From: Bostrychus sinensis
Taxonomy: Eukaryota > Chordata > Actinopteri > Gobiiformes > Eleotridae
Assembly (NCBI GenBank): GCA_020698575.1
Contig: CM036245.1
Location: 7,253,173-7,317,172, forward strand
Length of the DNA stretch: 64,000 nucleotides
Direction: 5' to 3'
The number at the start of each line of letters is the position of its first letter. Within the stretch, counting starts at the first letter, position 1. This document shows, in pieces, positions 1 to 11,098 of this stretch. Below the pieces are notes generated by a model. It worked only from the letters and a program-made list of their open reading frames with translations, made no database searches and had not been told where the DNA came from. The position numbers and the translations under genes are program-made.

Positions 1-654
1 CCAGGACCTCTTTGTATGCTGTGTGCACAATGAGGGCACAGCAAAAAATAAATTATATTAAACACAACTCAACATACTTTTTACTTCAAACCAATTCATA
101 AATGTAGTAGAGTAAAAAGTACAGATACTCTAAAATATAAAGAATTTACAATAAAAGCATCTCTTGTAAACTCTACTCAAGTGAAGTACAAATTAAAGTA
201 AATAAGTTCTTTTACTTTATTACATTCCACCACAGCTTGAAACAAGTCAAATAATTCAGATTAATAAGGACATAAATCTAAAAACTGGTCTAACTGAGAT
301 AAATATTCTGAATTCAAGTCATTTTAACTCATGTAGATATTTCTTTTTAGTAGTGAAGTAAAAAAATATGATAACAGATGAAAAACACATTTTATCTCAA
401 GGGACGCCCTGCTAAAATAAAGGCTAATAAAATATAAAATAAACGTAAAAGTACTGTTTCTGTTACTCCATAATCTGTTTTTAAAAAATCTACTCAACTC
501 AGTAGTACTACTACTACTACTACTAATACTTCTACTAATACTACTACTTCTTTCAGAACAAAATAACATTTTCCTAACAATTTTATTTTTGTTTCTCTAT
601 TTCATGTCTTTAAAACTATAATATTTAGTAGCTCACAACTAAAACTAAAATGTC
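1..654. other. AT-rich intergenic DNA, no gene seen
   Basis: AT-rich sequence with many short stop-broken frames. The only structure I see is an imperfect ACT/AGT triplet run near 501-548. No splice-flanked coding segment is recognisable. Confidence 0.5.
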
Positions 655-706
655 CAACCTCTGTGATCTGCTTCTAAACCCTGACCCACCAGTTGAGAAC
701 CACTGG
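655..706 (-). mobile_element. Terminal fragment of a hAT-like nonautonomous transposon
   Basis: On the minus strand this reads CAGTGGTTCTCAACTGGTGG followed by GTC, a terminus I recall as typical of fish hAT-type MITEs. The other end is not recognisable, so this is at best a truncated copy. Confidence 0.35.
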
Positions 707-708
707 CC

Positions 709-731
709 TGACGTCACCTTAAAGACGTCAT
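709..731. promoter_or_regulatory. Two CRE-like motifs (TGACGTCA and GACGTCAT)
   Basis: A perfect palindromic TGACGTCA at 709-716 and a second GACGTCAT at 724-731 lie 15 bp apart. The spacing suits paired CREB/ATF sites, but there is no gene start nearby and function is unproven. Confidence 0.2.
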
Positions 732-1806
732 TACACCACACACCTCTGCAGCAGCTCAGTCTCTTTAAGTCACCTTTTGTGCCTTAAAAGCACTGCACAC
801 AACACTGCATTATGGGAAAAAAACCTGATGGAGAGGCTTTAGAAGAGGCTTTTGTGTATTTCTTCCTTATATTCACCTATACAATGTGTACATCAAAGAC
901 TGGAGATTTAATTCAGCTCTCTGCCCAGAAAAAACTAGAGAAGCTTTTACGCTTTGTGCATTTTAAAGCGTCGTGTTGGTCTGAATTGGTCTGAATTGTG
1001 CGTCCTGTTGTGATAAAAGTGGTTGTCTTGGCTGTGAATTGGACAGAAAGCCTTTGGTCCGTGATGCATCTATATGTCCTGCTGCAGACAAACCAAAGGC
1101 TGAGGTAATGAAGTGGCTGGAAAAGGACCGACCTCTGTGTTGTGGCTCATTAAAGAAGCACAGAGCGTTCACATCAAACAGAAACGTGCAGAAATATTAT
1201 CTTTGAACCTCACATAAAGGAGCTGTATACAGGTTAATATAGGTTTTTATATTGGTTACCTTCTGTTCTTAGGCTCCTGCTACAGTCTCTGTGTTTGTGG
1301 ACAGTAAATGTTTCCAGGTTGAGATGAAGCACATGGATGTTGCTGTCTGAGGTCTTGGTGTTGCTTTTTGCCTTTGATAAACTGAAGAGGCACTGATACT
1401 GACCTCTGACCTCTGACCTGTTAGCTGTTAGCTGTGTTGGATGCTAATACGCTAACTTACTCATAATTATTGGTTTATTTATGAAAGTCACTAATAATGA
1501 TATCTGTACACATACAGCAGTAGTTCACCAATTAAATATAAATGAGATTTACAGAAAACAGTTGTGGTGAGTGAGATATTCAGATTTATTTTTAAACTCA
1601 TGTCTCAGGCTCAGTTCATGAGCTCATTTGTAAGATTCCTGTGTCATTGTCACTTTGTCTGTTTGTGCAGACTTATGTACAGACAAACAGAGAACAGCTC
1701 TCTTCTAAGATAAAAACAAAATAAAAATAAAAATATGCAAATTAAATAGAAAAACTTGTACAACAGCAGTAACTGCCTCCAGTGTCTGTGGAACTGGTGC
1801 ATGAAT

Positions 1807-1846
1807 GTGTTGTGTTGTGTTGTGTTGTGTTGTGTTGTGTTGTGTG
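1807..1846. repeat. TGTGT pentanucleotide microsatellite
   Basis: About eight near-perfect copies of a 5-bp unit (TTGTG). Confidence 0.85.
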
Positions 1847-1866
1847 ATTGGTGAACCTGGCAAAAG

Positions 1867-1916
1867 CCAGACTGATGTAACGTTAGCACAGAGTTGCTAA
1901 CGTTACATCAGTCTGG
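1867..1916. repeat. Perfect 21-bp inverted repeat with 8-bp loop
   Basis: Arms 1867-1887 and 1896-1916 are exact reverse complements. The left arm begins CCAGACTGATG and ends CGTTAGC; the loop is ACAGAGTT. It could extrude as a hairpin or be the collapsed end of a foldback element. It sits immediately upstream of a LINE tail. Confidence 0.9.
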
Positions 1917-1959
1917 AATGGCTCCTGTTGAAAAGGTTTGTAAAGGGGCGGGACTTTCA

Positions 1960-2258
1960 GTAAAATACATTGCCTGTCCGTCCTGGGAGAGGATCTCTCC
2001 TTCAATATGGGCACCATAAGGTTTCTTCTTTTTTTCCCATAGCTGGGGTTTTTTAGGAGTTTTTCCTTACTGAGAAGGAGAAGGAGTGTCCTGGGTTTGT
2101 TTAGTTTAGTGTAGTTATTGTTTGTGTTGATTGCGTGTTAAGTCTGATTGTGTGTTTATGTTTGATTAACTGTTTGTGAAGCCTTTGAGGCGACTTTTGT
2201 TGTGATACTGGGCGATACAAATAAAACTGAATTGAACTGAATTGAATTGAATTGAATA
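1960..2258 (+). mobile_element. LINE 3' end with AATTG pentamer tail
   Basis: The segment carries motifs I recall from the 3' UTR of a common fish LINE of the L2/CR1 type: CTGGGAGAGGATCTCTCC, then GGTTTCTTC, then AGTTTTTCCTTACTGAG, then TTTGAGGCGAC and GATACAAATAAAACTGAATT. It ends in repeated AATTG units at 2222-2257. No ORF2 remnant is attached, so this is a 5'-truncated insertion. Confidence 0.65.
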
Positions 2259-2762
2259 TTTGGAGCTGATGATGAAGCACCAGCTCCATAGCTAAACAAC
2301 AAACCGCTACAACAGAACACAGTAATGACGGTGTTAGAAGATTTTTGGTGTTTGTGTAAATGTAAAGCAGCATACCTTACGTTTTTCCACATCGCCATGT
2401 TAATAACAAGTATCACTAAAAGTGCTTTTTGTTGTCGGCAAACCTAAAACCCGCCCTCTGACAGAAACACTGCCACACCATTGGCCGGGCCGCCTCAGGT
2501 CCAGACACAAACAGATCAGGAGTAGGACAAGATGGATAATGGACTCATGTGAAAAGGTTTTGGCACTGTATAAATCCAATCCTTTATTATTACAGTGGCA
2601 TATCTGTAATCTTTGCATCACCCATAGTTAAAGCTTAAATATAAATATACTTTAAGCTTTTTCTGTATTTGTTTTAGTCTTCATGCCTTCATTCTCCTGC
2701 AGTGCTGTGTATCTGAACTACTGCGGGTCAGTTTTTAGTAACAGTGTGTTGTCTCCAGCTCA

Positions 2763-2780
2763 CCGCTCCCTCTAGTGGTA
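2763..2780 (-). promoter_or_regulatory. CTCF-like motif
   Basis: Minus strand reads TACCACTAGAGGGAGCGG, close to the CTCF core CCASYAGRKGGCRS. Motif match by eye only. Confidence 0.35.
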
Positions 2781-2992
2781 CAGATGTATACAACAGGCCC
2801 CGGTGTCCTCTCTTTGTTCTTCTTCTGTTGATATCTCTGTAACACTCCCCATTAACCTTTACGACAACCCTTCTCCTCTGTTATTCCTTCTTCCCAAACA
2901 CTGCCATATACCTCTGACCCTTAAAAATCACTTTCCATTGAGCTCTGTGCGTCTGCTCCGTGTCTCCGCCGTTTCCCGCTTTTGATCACCGC

Positions 2993-3238
2993 CGCATTTC
3001 TTTTTTTTCTTTTTTTTTTTCAGGACGTGTTTGAAAAAAGCGACAGGAAGAAGAACCATTCAAGCCCTGAGAGCTTCTGGCCCCTTTGCGCGCATACGAC
3101 TCCAAGATTAACTCGGGAGATTAGCGAAAGAAAAACAGTCTGTGGTGATGGACGGACGACAAGAGCGGCGAGAAGACAGGACGAAACTGAACTTAACAAT
3201 ACACAAACTGGCCCGGGACACTTGTCAGGTCTCTGAGA
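2993..3238 (+). other. Strong splice-acceptor-like tract followed by an open stretch
   Basis: A 20+ base pyrimidine run ends in CAG at 3021-3023 and is followed by about 200 bp open in one frame before a stop. I recognise no protein family in it. It could be a noncoding exon or chance. Confidence 0.15.
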
Positions 3239-3477
3239 GGCGCACCAGTGCTTGGTGGATAAACTCTGAGCTCTGTGGTGTATGTTACAGCTAAGCTTGA
3301 TTAATTTAGTTTCTTCAGCGCAGACAAAAGCAGGGGAAAGTATTTAGAGGAGCTGTGTGGGGCGAAACGACAGTTAGTGAGGTCTGGGGACTTAACCTTG
3401 ATGGATTTTAATAACAAACTGCTTCGGGAGTCGGTGTAAAGGCTAAAGGGAGTGTTGCAGGGTGAATAAAGGCCCCT

Positions 3478-3494
3478 GCAGCGCCCCCTGGTGT
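3478..3494 (-). promoter_or_regulatory. CTCF-like motif
   Basis: Minus strand reads ACACCAGGGGGCGCTGC, an excellent by-eye match to the CTCF core. Confidence 0.45.
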
Positions 3495-3674
3495 ATTGGG
3501 GTGGAAAGAAACAGCCTTGTAAGAATGGGAGAACTGACCATGGTCCCTGAAGTACCCAGTTCAGCCACGACAACAAGTCAGAGATGGTTTTATTTCTTAG
3601 ACGCTGGTCATGGCAAAGGCAGAGGAAACCTTTGTACAGATACAAGGAGGAGGAAACCAGTGTTGGGCCGAGCC

Positions 3675-3762
3675 AGGGGTCACACAGGGGTCACACAGGG
3701 GTCACACAGGGGTCACACAGGGGGCACACAGGGGGCACACAGGGGCCACACAGGGGTCATCT
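3675..3762. repeat. 11-bp minisatellite GGGGTCACACA
   Basis: About eight head-to-tail copies of an 11-bp unit, the later ones with T-to-G or T-to-C changes (GGGGGCACACA, GGGGCCACACA). Short open frames across it are repeat artefacts. Confidence 0.9.
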
Positions 3763-3922
3763 GTAATATGTGGAAGATCAAAAGCTTCATTTAGAGACTT
3801 GAAAAAGTCAAATAAAAAGTTAAAATAGTGTAAATAGTGAAATTGTCTGTCACTTTCCACCATTAAGAAGAAGAAAAATGAAAAGAGTTCAACTTCAGAA
3901 GCAATTTTCAAACTTTTCACAC

Positions 3923-4162
3923 CAAGGTAGGATTAAACCAGGTTAAAACTAGGACTAGACCAGGTCTAAACCAGGTCTAATCCAATACTAAACCAGGACG
4001 ATTTACACTAAACCAGGACGTAAATGTGCCTAAACCAGCAGGCCTACACCAGGACTAAACCATGACTAAACCCTATCTAAACCAGATCTAAACCAGATCT
4101 AAACCAGATCTAAACCAGATCTAAACCAGATCTAAATCAGGACTAAACCAGGACTAAGCAGT
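3923..4162 (+). repeat. Degenerate 11-bp minisatellite (CTAAACCAGRN family)
   Basis: Diverged copies of an 11-bp unit. The cleanest run is five or six CTAAACCAGAT units at about 4076-4135, flanked by CTAAACCAGGA variants. The same monomer recurs at 12.6, 21.8, 48.9 and 51.3 kb. Confidence 0.85.
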
Positions 4163-4282
4163 GAACTACACTTCACTGCTGGATCAAACTAAACCAGAAA
4201 AATTCTCCTGAGTACCACAAGAAGAAGCATTTGTACCACAGTTTAAGAACCACTGGACTAAGAGGAGCAGAAGCGTTTCCTC

Positions 4283-4300
4283 ACAGCGCCCCCAGTGGTT
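4283..4300 (-). promoter_or_regulatory. CTCF-like motif
   Basis: Minus strand reads AACCACTGGGGGCGCTGT, a good by-eye match to the CTCF core. Confidence 0.4.
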
Positions 4301-4470
4301 TAGACCTGGAACAGCAGAGCTAAAAAATCAGTGTGAAGTCATCCCTGTGTTTTCTCTTCATCCTGCTTTAGAGAAAATAAACTTCTTGTCTGATCAAAGT
4401 CTCCTTTTTCTGAGGGCAGCTCTCGTCCTGTAACGCCTCGCCCCTAAAACCCTTTTAAAATGGCCACCGC

Positions 4471-4538
4471 CGAATCAGTGACACCCAATAAACCCAGAGA
4501 TAACCGAATCCGTGACACCCAGTAAACAAGCAGATAAA
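4471..4538. repeat. 34-bp tandem duplication
   Basis: Two adjacent copies of a 34-bp unit beginning CGAATCMGTGACACCCA at 4471 and 4505, diverged at a few positions. Confidence 0.75.
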
Positions 4539-4579
4539 GTGGAGTGTGGAGAGAGCTCTGGGACTTTTACCACCAGCCC

Positions 4580-4606
4580 CAGCAGCAGCAGCAGCAGCAG
4601 CAGCAG
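4580..4606. repeat. (CAG)9 microsatellite
   Basis: Nine perfect CAG triplets. No open gene context is seen, so this is probably noncoding. Confidence 0.9.
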
Positions 4607-4924
4607 AGGACCTGGCCAGAACGGGACAGCACCAGACAAAGACGAATTACGACGCTGACAGAAGTAAAACTGTGCTCAAGTTTTTAGTTTAGGAGGCAGA
4701 GGGTTCAGTGACAGGGGTCCGACGACAGAGGGAGTTTGAGACACGTGATAGAGAAGAAGGGGGACGACCCAAAACGAGAAGAGGAATATGGGACAGGCCA
4801 ATATTTTTAATGTATATGGACAAAAATCAATGGCCAAGATAAGTTTGGATCATAGATTTAATATAAAATAATGAAAGAAACAGTGTTTAGTGAACTTGAA
4901 CCTTCAACTAAAAACTAAAAACAT

Positions 4925-6028
4925 TGGGTAACGCTTTAGATTACAGCCTAGTATCAAAATTGTAATTACATGTGTAAGTACTTGTCACATGTAATAAGGC
5001 GTACAGACTGTAATTATGGTGTTCTAACGGTAATAAAGGTGTAATAGCTGAAATAAAGGTGTGTGAACTGTAATAAAGGTACAATAACTGCATAAAGATG
5101 TACTAACTGTAATAAGGGTGTAGTAATTGTAATAAAGGTTTAATTACTGTAATAACGGTCTACTTATTGTGATAAATGCATGCCAGCTGCAGTAAAGATG
5201 TACTAACTGTAATCAGGGTGTAGTAATTGTAATAAAGGTGTAATAACTGTATTAAAGGTGTATTTACTATAATCAAGGCACGCCGGCAGTTATAAAGGCA
5301 CTGTAACTGTAATAAAGGCGTCCCAGCTGTAATATACGTGCACTAACTTTAACAAGGGTGTAGTACTTGTAATAATGGTGTACCAGCTGCAATAAAGGTA
5401 TAATAGCTGTAAGAAATACTTGTTATAAAGGTGTACTTACTGTAATAATGGCGTACCAGCTGTAATAAAGGTGCACTAACTGTAATAAGGGTATAGTAAT
5501 TTTAATAAAAGTGCACTAACAGTAATAAAGGTGCACTAACTGTAATAAGGGTGTAGTAATTGTAATAAAGGTGCACTAACTGTAATAAGGGTATAGTAAT
5601 TTTAATAAAAGTGCACTTACAGTAATAAAGGTGCACTAACTGTAATAAGGGTATAGTAATTTTAATAAAAGTGCACTTACAGTAATAAAGGTGCACTAAC
5701 TGTAATAAGGGTGTAGTAATTGTAATAAAGGTGCACTAACTGTAATAAAGGTGCACTAACTGTAATAAGGGTCTAGTAATTGTAATAAACGTGCACCAAC
5801 TGTGATAAAGGTGCACTAACTGTAATAAGGGTATAGTAATTGTAATAAAAGTGCACTAACAGTAATAAGGGTGTATTAATTGTAATAAAGGAGAACTAAT
5901 TGTAATAAAGGTGCACTAACTGTAATAAAGGTGCACTAACAGTAATAAGGGTGTAGTAATTGTAATAAAGGTGCACCAACAGTAATAAGGGTGTAGTAAT
6001 TGTAATTAAGGTGTAAAAACAGTATCAA
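4925..6028 (+). repeat. 20-bp minisatellite (TGTAATAAAGGTGCACTAAC type)
   Basis: Units of exactly 20 bp alternate between TGTAATAAAGGTGCACTAAC and TGTAATAAGGGTGTAGTAAT. Divergence is high at 4925-5440 and low at 5480-6000, so the right half expanded more recently. The start resembles a dispersed fish repeat (TAACGCTTTAGATTACAG), so the array probably grew out of a transposable element. Confidence 0.85.
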
Positions 6029-6059
6029 AGCCCGGGAGAGCAGTGATATATGTTTATTA

Positions 6060-6240
6060 AGAGTGAGAGCAGACTGGATGTAGAGGGCTTGTTGATTGGT
6101 CAGTGCTTCCTGGAGTGGGCGTGGGTTTGTGGAACTGAGCGTTCAGAGGCCTCAGCACCAGAGAATACAGGATTACTCAAACAGTGAGTGAAACAAAACA
6201 CAACTCCAGGTCTGTTTTTGATGAGGGAACAACATTATAA
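6060..6240 (+). mobile_element. Dispersed repeat, copy 1 of an inverted pair
   Basis: This stretch aligns to the reverse complement of 16755-16946 over its whole length. Shared anchors are GAGAGCAGACTGGA, TTGGTCAGTGCTTCCTGGAG, GATTACTCAAACA and GTTTTTGATGAGGGAACAA. It is probably a nonautonomous transposon; the family was not identified. Confidence 0.7.
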
Positions 6241-6734
6241 CATGGTTAAAAAAGTGGATTTAGCAGAACGGGGGACCTTTTTTTTTATAGAAAAGTTTTT
6301 TGTACATTTAAGATGAACTCAAAAATTGTACAGTTAAAGTAGAGTGTATCAAACACTAAAAACATACCTCCACCCTCCAAGCCCTGTGTCTCTCTGGGAG
6401 GTCTGAGCCACGTCTTCCCCCGACCTGAGCGAGCCGGCTCTGGGATCACCCGGTCTCGTGTCTGGGCCTTGGTCACATGGTTCTGCTGGTGCTCAGAGTG
6501 TAACCCACACTATGGAGCTGACCAGGGCTTGAACCTGCAGCACATGACCGGCACAGACCTCCAGAGCAAAGACGCCCAATTGACCCAGACCCTCAGATCA
6601 TGGAGGGGGACCGGGACTTAGACTCAGGTCTGAGAACAAACATGGCCCCTGCTTCAGAGACTCAAGGGATTAGATCTGAGGAACAGAGACATGACACTAG
6701 GACCAGGATTAGGAGAGAAGGACTCAAAATATGT

Positions 6735-7196
6735 ACTTAGGTAAAGGTACTGATACTTCTTCTACTACTACAAGTACAGCTTTTACTAATACTGCTTTTG
6801 CTCCTCTGTTTGACATCCAATTGACTGCAGTATGTGTTTTTGAGAGCACAGTACAAAGCCTACTACTACTGCTACTACTTCTAATAAAACTGCATTTATT
6901 ACTGCTAATATTAACACAACAAAAATATTTTTACTTAACTACAGTACATTTTTTCAAACATATTTTTATTGTACTACTATTGGGAACAATGATACTGAAG
7001 ATTTTGGGAGTTTTGGAGACATTAGAAGTTGTGGTAGCAGTACTTCTACTAGTAAAAGTAATAGCAGTAGTAGTCGCAGCAGCAGTAGTAAGTAGTAGTA
7101 GTAATAGTAGTAAAAGGAGTAATAGTAGTAGTAGAGTAGTAGTAGCAGAAATAACAGCAGAAGTAGTGGTAATAGTAGTAGTAGTTGTTGTTGTAA

Positions 7197-7229
<33 letters not shown>

Positions 7230-7630
7230 AATCAGTAGTAGTAGTAGCAGTTGTTGTTGTAATAATAGTAGGAGTAGTAATAGTAGTAATAGTAGTGATA
7301 ACAGTAGTAGTTAAAATAGTAGTAATAGTAGTAGTAGTAGTAGTAGTAGAATCAGTAGTAGTTGTTGTTGCTGTTGTAATAATAGTAGGAGTATTAATTG
7401 TAGTAGTAGTAGTAGTAGTAGTAGTAGTAAAAGTAAAAAAGTAGCAGCAGTAGTAATTGTAGTAATAGTAGCAATAACAGTAGTAGTTAAAATAGTAGTA
7501 ATGGTAGTAGTAGTTGTAGAATCAGTAGTAGTAGTAGTAGTTGTTGTTATAATAGTAGTAGGAGTATTGATTGTAGTAATAGTAGTGATAACAGTAGTAG
7601 TTAAAGTAGTAATAATAGTAGGAGTACTAA

Positions 7631-7665
<35 letters not shown>

Positions 7666-7800
7666 AAAGTAACAGGAGCAGCAGTAGTAATTGTAGTAAT
7701 AGTAGTGATAACAGTAGTAGTAAAATAGCAGTAATGGTAGTAGTAGCAGCAGCAGTACTTGTTACTGTAATAAGTTGTAGTAATAGTAGCCAGTAAAAGC
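6735..7800. repeat. Imperfect AGT-triplet field
   Basis: About 1 kb dominated by AGT/AAT/TTG triplets, with pure AGT runs near 7198-7228, 7326-7350, 7402-7430 and 7633-7663. Similar larger blocks recur inside it. Long Val-rich (+) and Leu-rich (-) open frames here come from repeat composition and are not genes. Confidence 0.85.
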
Positions 7801-8677
7801 AGTAGTGATCAAACTTATAAATTAATTGATTTCTTTTCCCGAGTACTTGAGTGACATTATTTTGCAGTAACAGTACTTTTACGTGAGTACACACTGTGAG
7901 TACTTCTGTCTCATTTGGCTCCAACCACACAGTCCATAAACAGTAAACATATATTTTTCCAGTCAAACCTTTTCCTGACACCGGCTTCACTTGTCACTTC
8001 ATTAAACGCACAGTCTCCATGCATTAGCACTTTCCCAAAATCCTTTGCGGCTCATTAATGAACACGGCGGTTTTTGGGTTCCTTTAAAAAAAAATCTGGT
8101 TTGACACATTTGGAAGTGGCTTCGATGTTTTTCTAATGAACTGAATAAAAAACATCCCCAACCTCATTAAAACCAGTGGCTCTGATTAAACAAACCTCAG
8201 ACCAGAACAAACACCGAGTCCCAGCACTACACTGGGTTAGTAATATACTGCAATATACATATACTTGTACTTTGAAGTATTTTTTTCCCCATCCCTCATC
8301 ATCCCTTCATCTTAGTTCATCCTCCATTAATAAATATCTACCTCACTGTTGTGGCATGGTCCTTACTAATGAAACTCTATAAAAAAAAAACTAAAAAAAT
8401 GGGTGTAGTAATGGTGTAATGCTGCCATTCCCAAAGTCAAGACTGTCGTGGCCCCCTTAAATTTCCGAAAATCCCTTGCAGACCCCCAACTACAGAACTT
8501 ACCTATATTCAAAAGACTACGTCATGATTTTCTCCATATTATATTTTAATAATATCATTACAAAAACACTGACTGTGGGCTAAAATTTGTTTTAAAGTAA
8601 GTTTTAAAACAGGTAAACAATTATAATTAATTTCAAATGAGAGTTTTTCTTTGTACTTAATGTTTTTTGGTACTTAA

Positions 8678-9455
8678 AGTTACACTGTGTAACTTTTCTC
8701 CTAAATATGTGGGGCATACTGACTTGTTTTTGTGATTTTTTGAGCGATTATAAGTCCTGAGGCGCGATCTGTTGCTCCGAGCGGGGCTTCTGTACTGAGA
8801 AACCGCCCTCGCAACTTGGCCGGGAGCGCTCCGCTGTTCAGGAAAAGTCACGTGACAGGGAACGACTTGCTTTACGGCATTCCCTTCTGCTCTTATACCT
8901 GAGGCGCAGTATAACCAGGAAGCTACTTTTAGCGTTGTTATTTTCGTCAGTTCGTCAGGGCCGAAGGACACAAGAAGATGAAGACAATGTCGGACGAGGC
9001 AAGAAAAAGAAAATGTGAAAGGGACCGCACCAGATCACAGACAAGAGTCAACATCAGACAGACTTTTGCTCGCTGGCGTCAGATGAGAGACAGAGAAGGC
9101 TGCAAATCACGTTTTTGCTTCTTTATTGTTGGACAGGTAAATTAGCCTCTTTATTTTTTCTTTAGAACGTGCTTTTTCATACAGTTATTAGTTGTTTTTA
9201 CTGCGACCATTGCGCGATAAGCTAACGCTAGCGCTAACTCTATAGAAGATCCAATCTGCGGCCACACAAGTGGTTACAGAAGTTTATACAGTAAATATGA
9301 ATGCACTCTCTAGTCCCATTGTTAGTTTGACGTAACGCACGCTCGCACAGTTTCAGAAGGAGGAGGGGTCCAAGCTAGTGTTTACGTTTTGCGACAATGC
9401 AGTGGCACCTGTGGCCTCTAGAGGCGCAAGACCGGGAATCTTACACAGTGTAACT
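8678..9455. mobile_element. TTAA-target transposon (piggyBac- or Kolobok-like), nested
   Basis: The element is bounded by TTAA at 8674-8677 and 9456-9459. Its termini are AGTTACACTGTGTAAC at the left and, on the minus strand, AGTTACACTGTGTAAG at the right. TTAA targets are used by piggyBac and Kolobok elements; the sequence alone does not separate them. It carries a short exon-like reading frame at 8978-9136 and inserted into an older hAT element. Confidence 0.7.
8978..9136 (+). pseudogene. Transposon-associated first-exon fragment
   Basis: An ATG at 8978 opens 53 codons that run without a stop to a good splice donor (CAG|GTAAAT at 9134-9142). The peptide begins MKTMSDEARKRKCERDRTRS and contains FARWRQMRDREGCKS. 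I recall similar highly charged leaders (MSDEA..KRERDRTRSQTRVN..RWRQLRD) in many fish gene models, where they look transposon-derived. No downstream exons are present in this copy, so it is an inactive fragment inside the TTAA element. Function unknown. Confidence 0.45.
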
Positions 9456-9642
9456 TTAATATTTTCATTGACTAATTGTCTTTTTATATTTTTGTATGTT
9501 TTATTTGTTTTTTATGAACCAAAACCATGAGTCTGAAATAAATAATGAATATAAATTTTAATTGAATTGAAAAATAGACAACCTCTGGGGGCCCCCCTGC
9601 AGTACCTTCACGGACCCCACTTTGGGAACCACTGGTGTAATG

Positions 9643-11090
9643 AATAAAAATGTTACCCTGGTACAAAAACAAGCCCCTGTGGTACCCAGACCCATACTGT
9701 ACACCTCGTCATGTAGGCCCCGCGTCAAGTCATACGTGATTTCAATGGATCCAGCCGTCAGTAGTTTTAAGTTGTGGTAAGATGCTGCTTAAAGAGGTGT
9801 ATAAGTAACCGAATAAAACTTAACAAGGAGAAAAGAGAAAAGAAGAGAACACTCCTGCACACTGTCGAACTTGCAAACGTGAGATTTATTTAGAGGTGAG
9901 GTATGGCAACGTTTTGGCACTGGGCCTTCATCAGGGAAACATTTACAAAGTGCTGAGGAGCCATCTTAAATAGGAAGTGGCCAGTCACTGACGCCAATGC
10001 AGTGAATTATTACACCAAGTGATTTTTACACAATGAAAATGTTACAACATAAAAACCAAAATATACTATAATAATAATAAAGCCTCTCCTGAAATACAGA
10101 ATATAACAACTATTTACTAAGCTAAAAAAATGTATGCATAGATGAAAGGATATAGCAACCAGGTTAGACATACTAAATATCTATTTACATTTCTTTATGT
10201 GTACTTCAGACCTAGACAAAACCACAGGGAAAACGTTCTTAACTCCCATACTGTATGTACTAGAGTCTTTTTCAAGTCTAGAGAAAAATATTTAAAATCA
10301 GTTCATCATTAAGGGCCTTAGGAGCTAGGGTGTGGGAGTTTTCTCTTCTGTATAAGTAACTGATAAAAGAGACCAATTTTAGATTTTTTTCTGCTTTCCT
10401 GACTTATTCCATATGTGGCCTGTTAAATGGCGATTGACATGTGTTTACTGTCCAACACTGTCTCCTATAGACGTGAAATGTGAACCATAACCAGCTAAAC
10501 TTAGTCTCTACGTCGTCCCAGGATCAGTTACTTCTTCTGTATCCTATATAAACTGTTGGAAAACTTCAGGCCCTTTCACGTAGGACACAGCGGGAGGTGA
10601 ACACGGCGGCAAATTCCTTTTTATTTTCGCTAGAGTGTGGCTGCGCTGACACTTACAGCGTCCAATCACAGCGGAAATTCATTCATTCCTGTGTTATTCT
10701 ACTGTTATTCTATTGTCTGAGCTAAGTGCTGTACAAGGACATGAGTAACAGCTGTAAAGGCATAAACGTGTTGTGTCTTAGTGCACACGATAGTCAGGCC
10801 ATGATTAGAGCAAAAGTCTGAAGATCTGCTTGTGACTCTGGGACACGTACTCTTTCTTGTGTAAGCTTGGTATAAAACCTACCTTCTGCTAAAGGAGAGG
10901 ACACTCTGCATCTCTCCTTTGTGCTGTGTTCTCCTTGTGCACAAGTAAAATAAAGACGACTCCCTGATTTGTCAAGTATCGCAATCTAAAATTTCCATAA
11001 CAGGTCTGTTCATACAAAGCATTAGAAACAGGAAGTTTACTATTGTCATGTTATAAAGTTAGCCGAGGATACAGAGGTGTAGCCCTCGTG
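9643..11090. other. Repeat-bearing intergenic DNA, no gene seen
   Basis: AT-rich DNA. Near 9845-9960 is a dispersed fish repeat with CAACGTTTTGGCACTGGGCC followed by TTCATCAGG. No coding exon recognised. Confidence 0.4.
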
Positions 11091-11098
11091 CTGTGATA

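Larger units (their letters stand above)
8422..9634. mobile_element. hAT-type nonautonomous transposon interrupted by a TTAA element
   Basis: An 8-bp target-site duplication GTGTAATG lies at 8414-8421 and 9635-9642. The ends form an imperfect terminal inverted repeat: left CTGCCATTCCCAAAGT, right read on the minus strand CAGTGGTTCCCAAAGTGG. An 8-bp duplication and a CAG..CTG-like end indicate hAT. The element is split by the insertion at 8678-9455. Confidence 0.75.

Noticed and set aside
5502..5696. Tyr/Leu-rich 64-codon frame on the minus strand
   Set aside because: Product of the 20-bp minisatellite.
6731..7990. Poly-Val/poly-Leu open frames of 75-237 codons
   Set aside because: They follow from the AGT triplet repeat; both strands and several frames are open.
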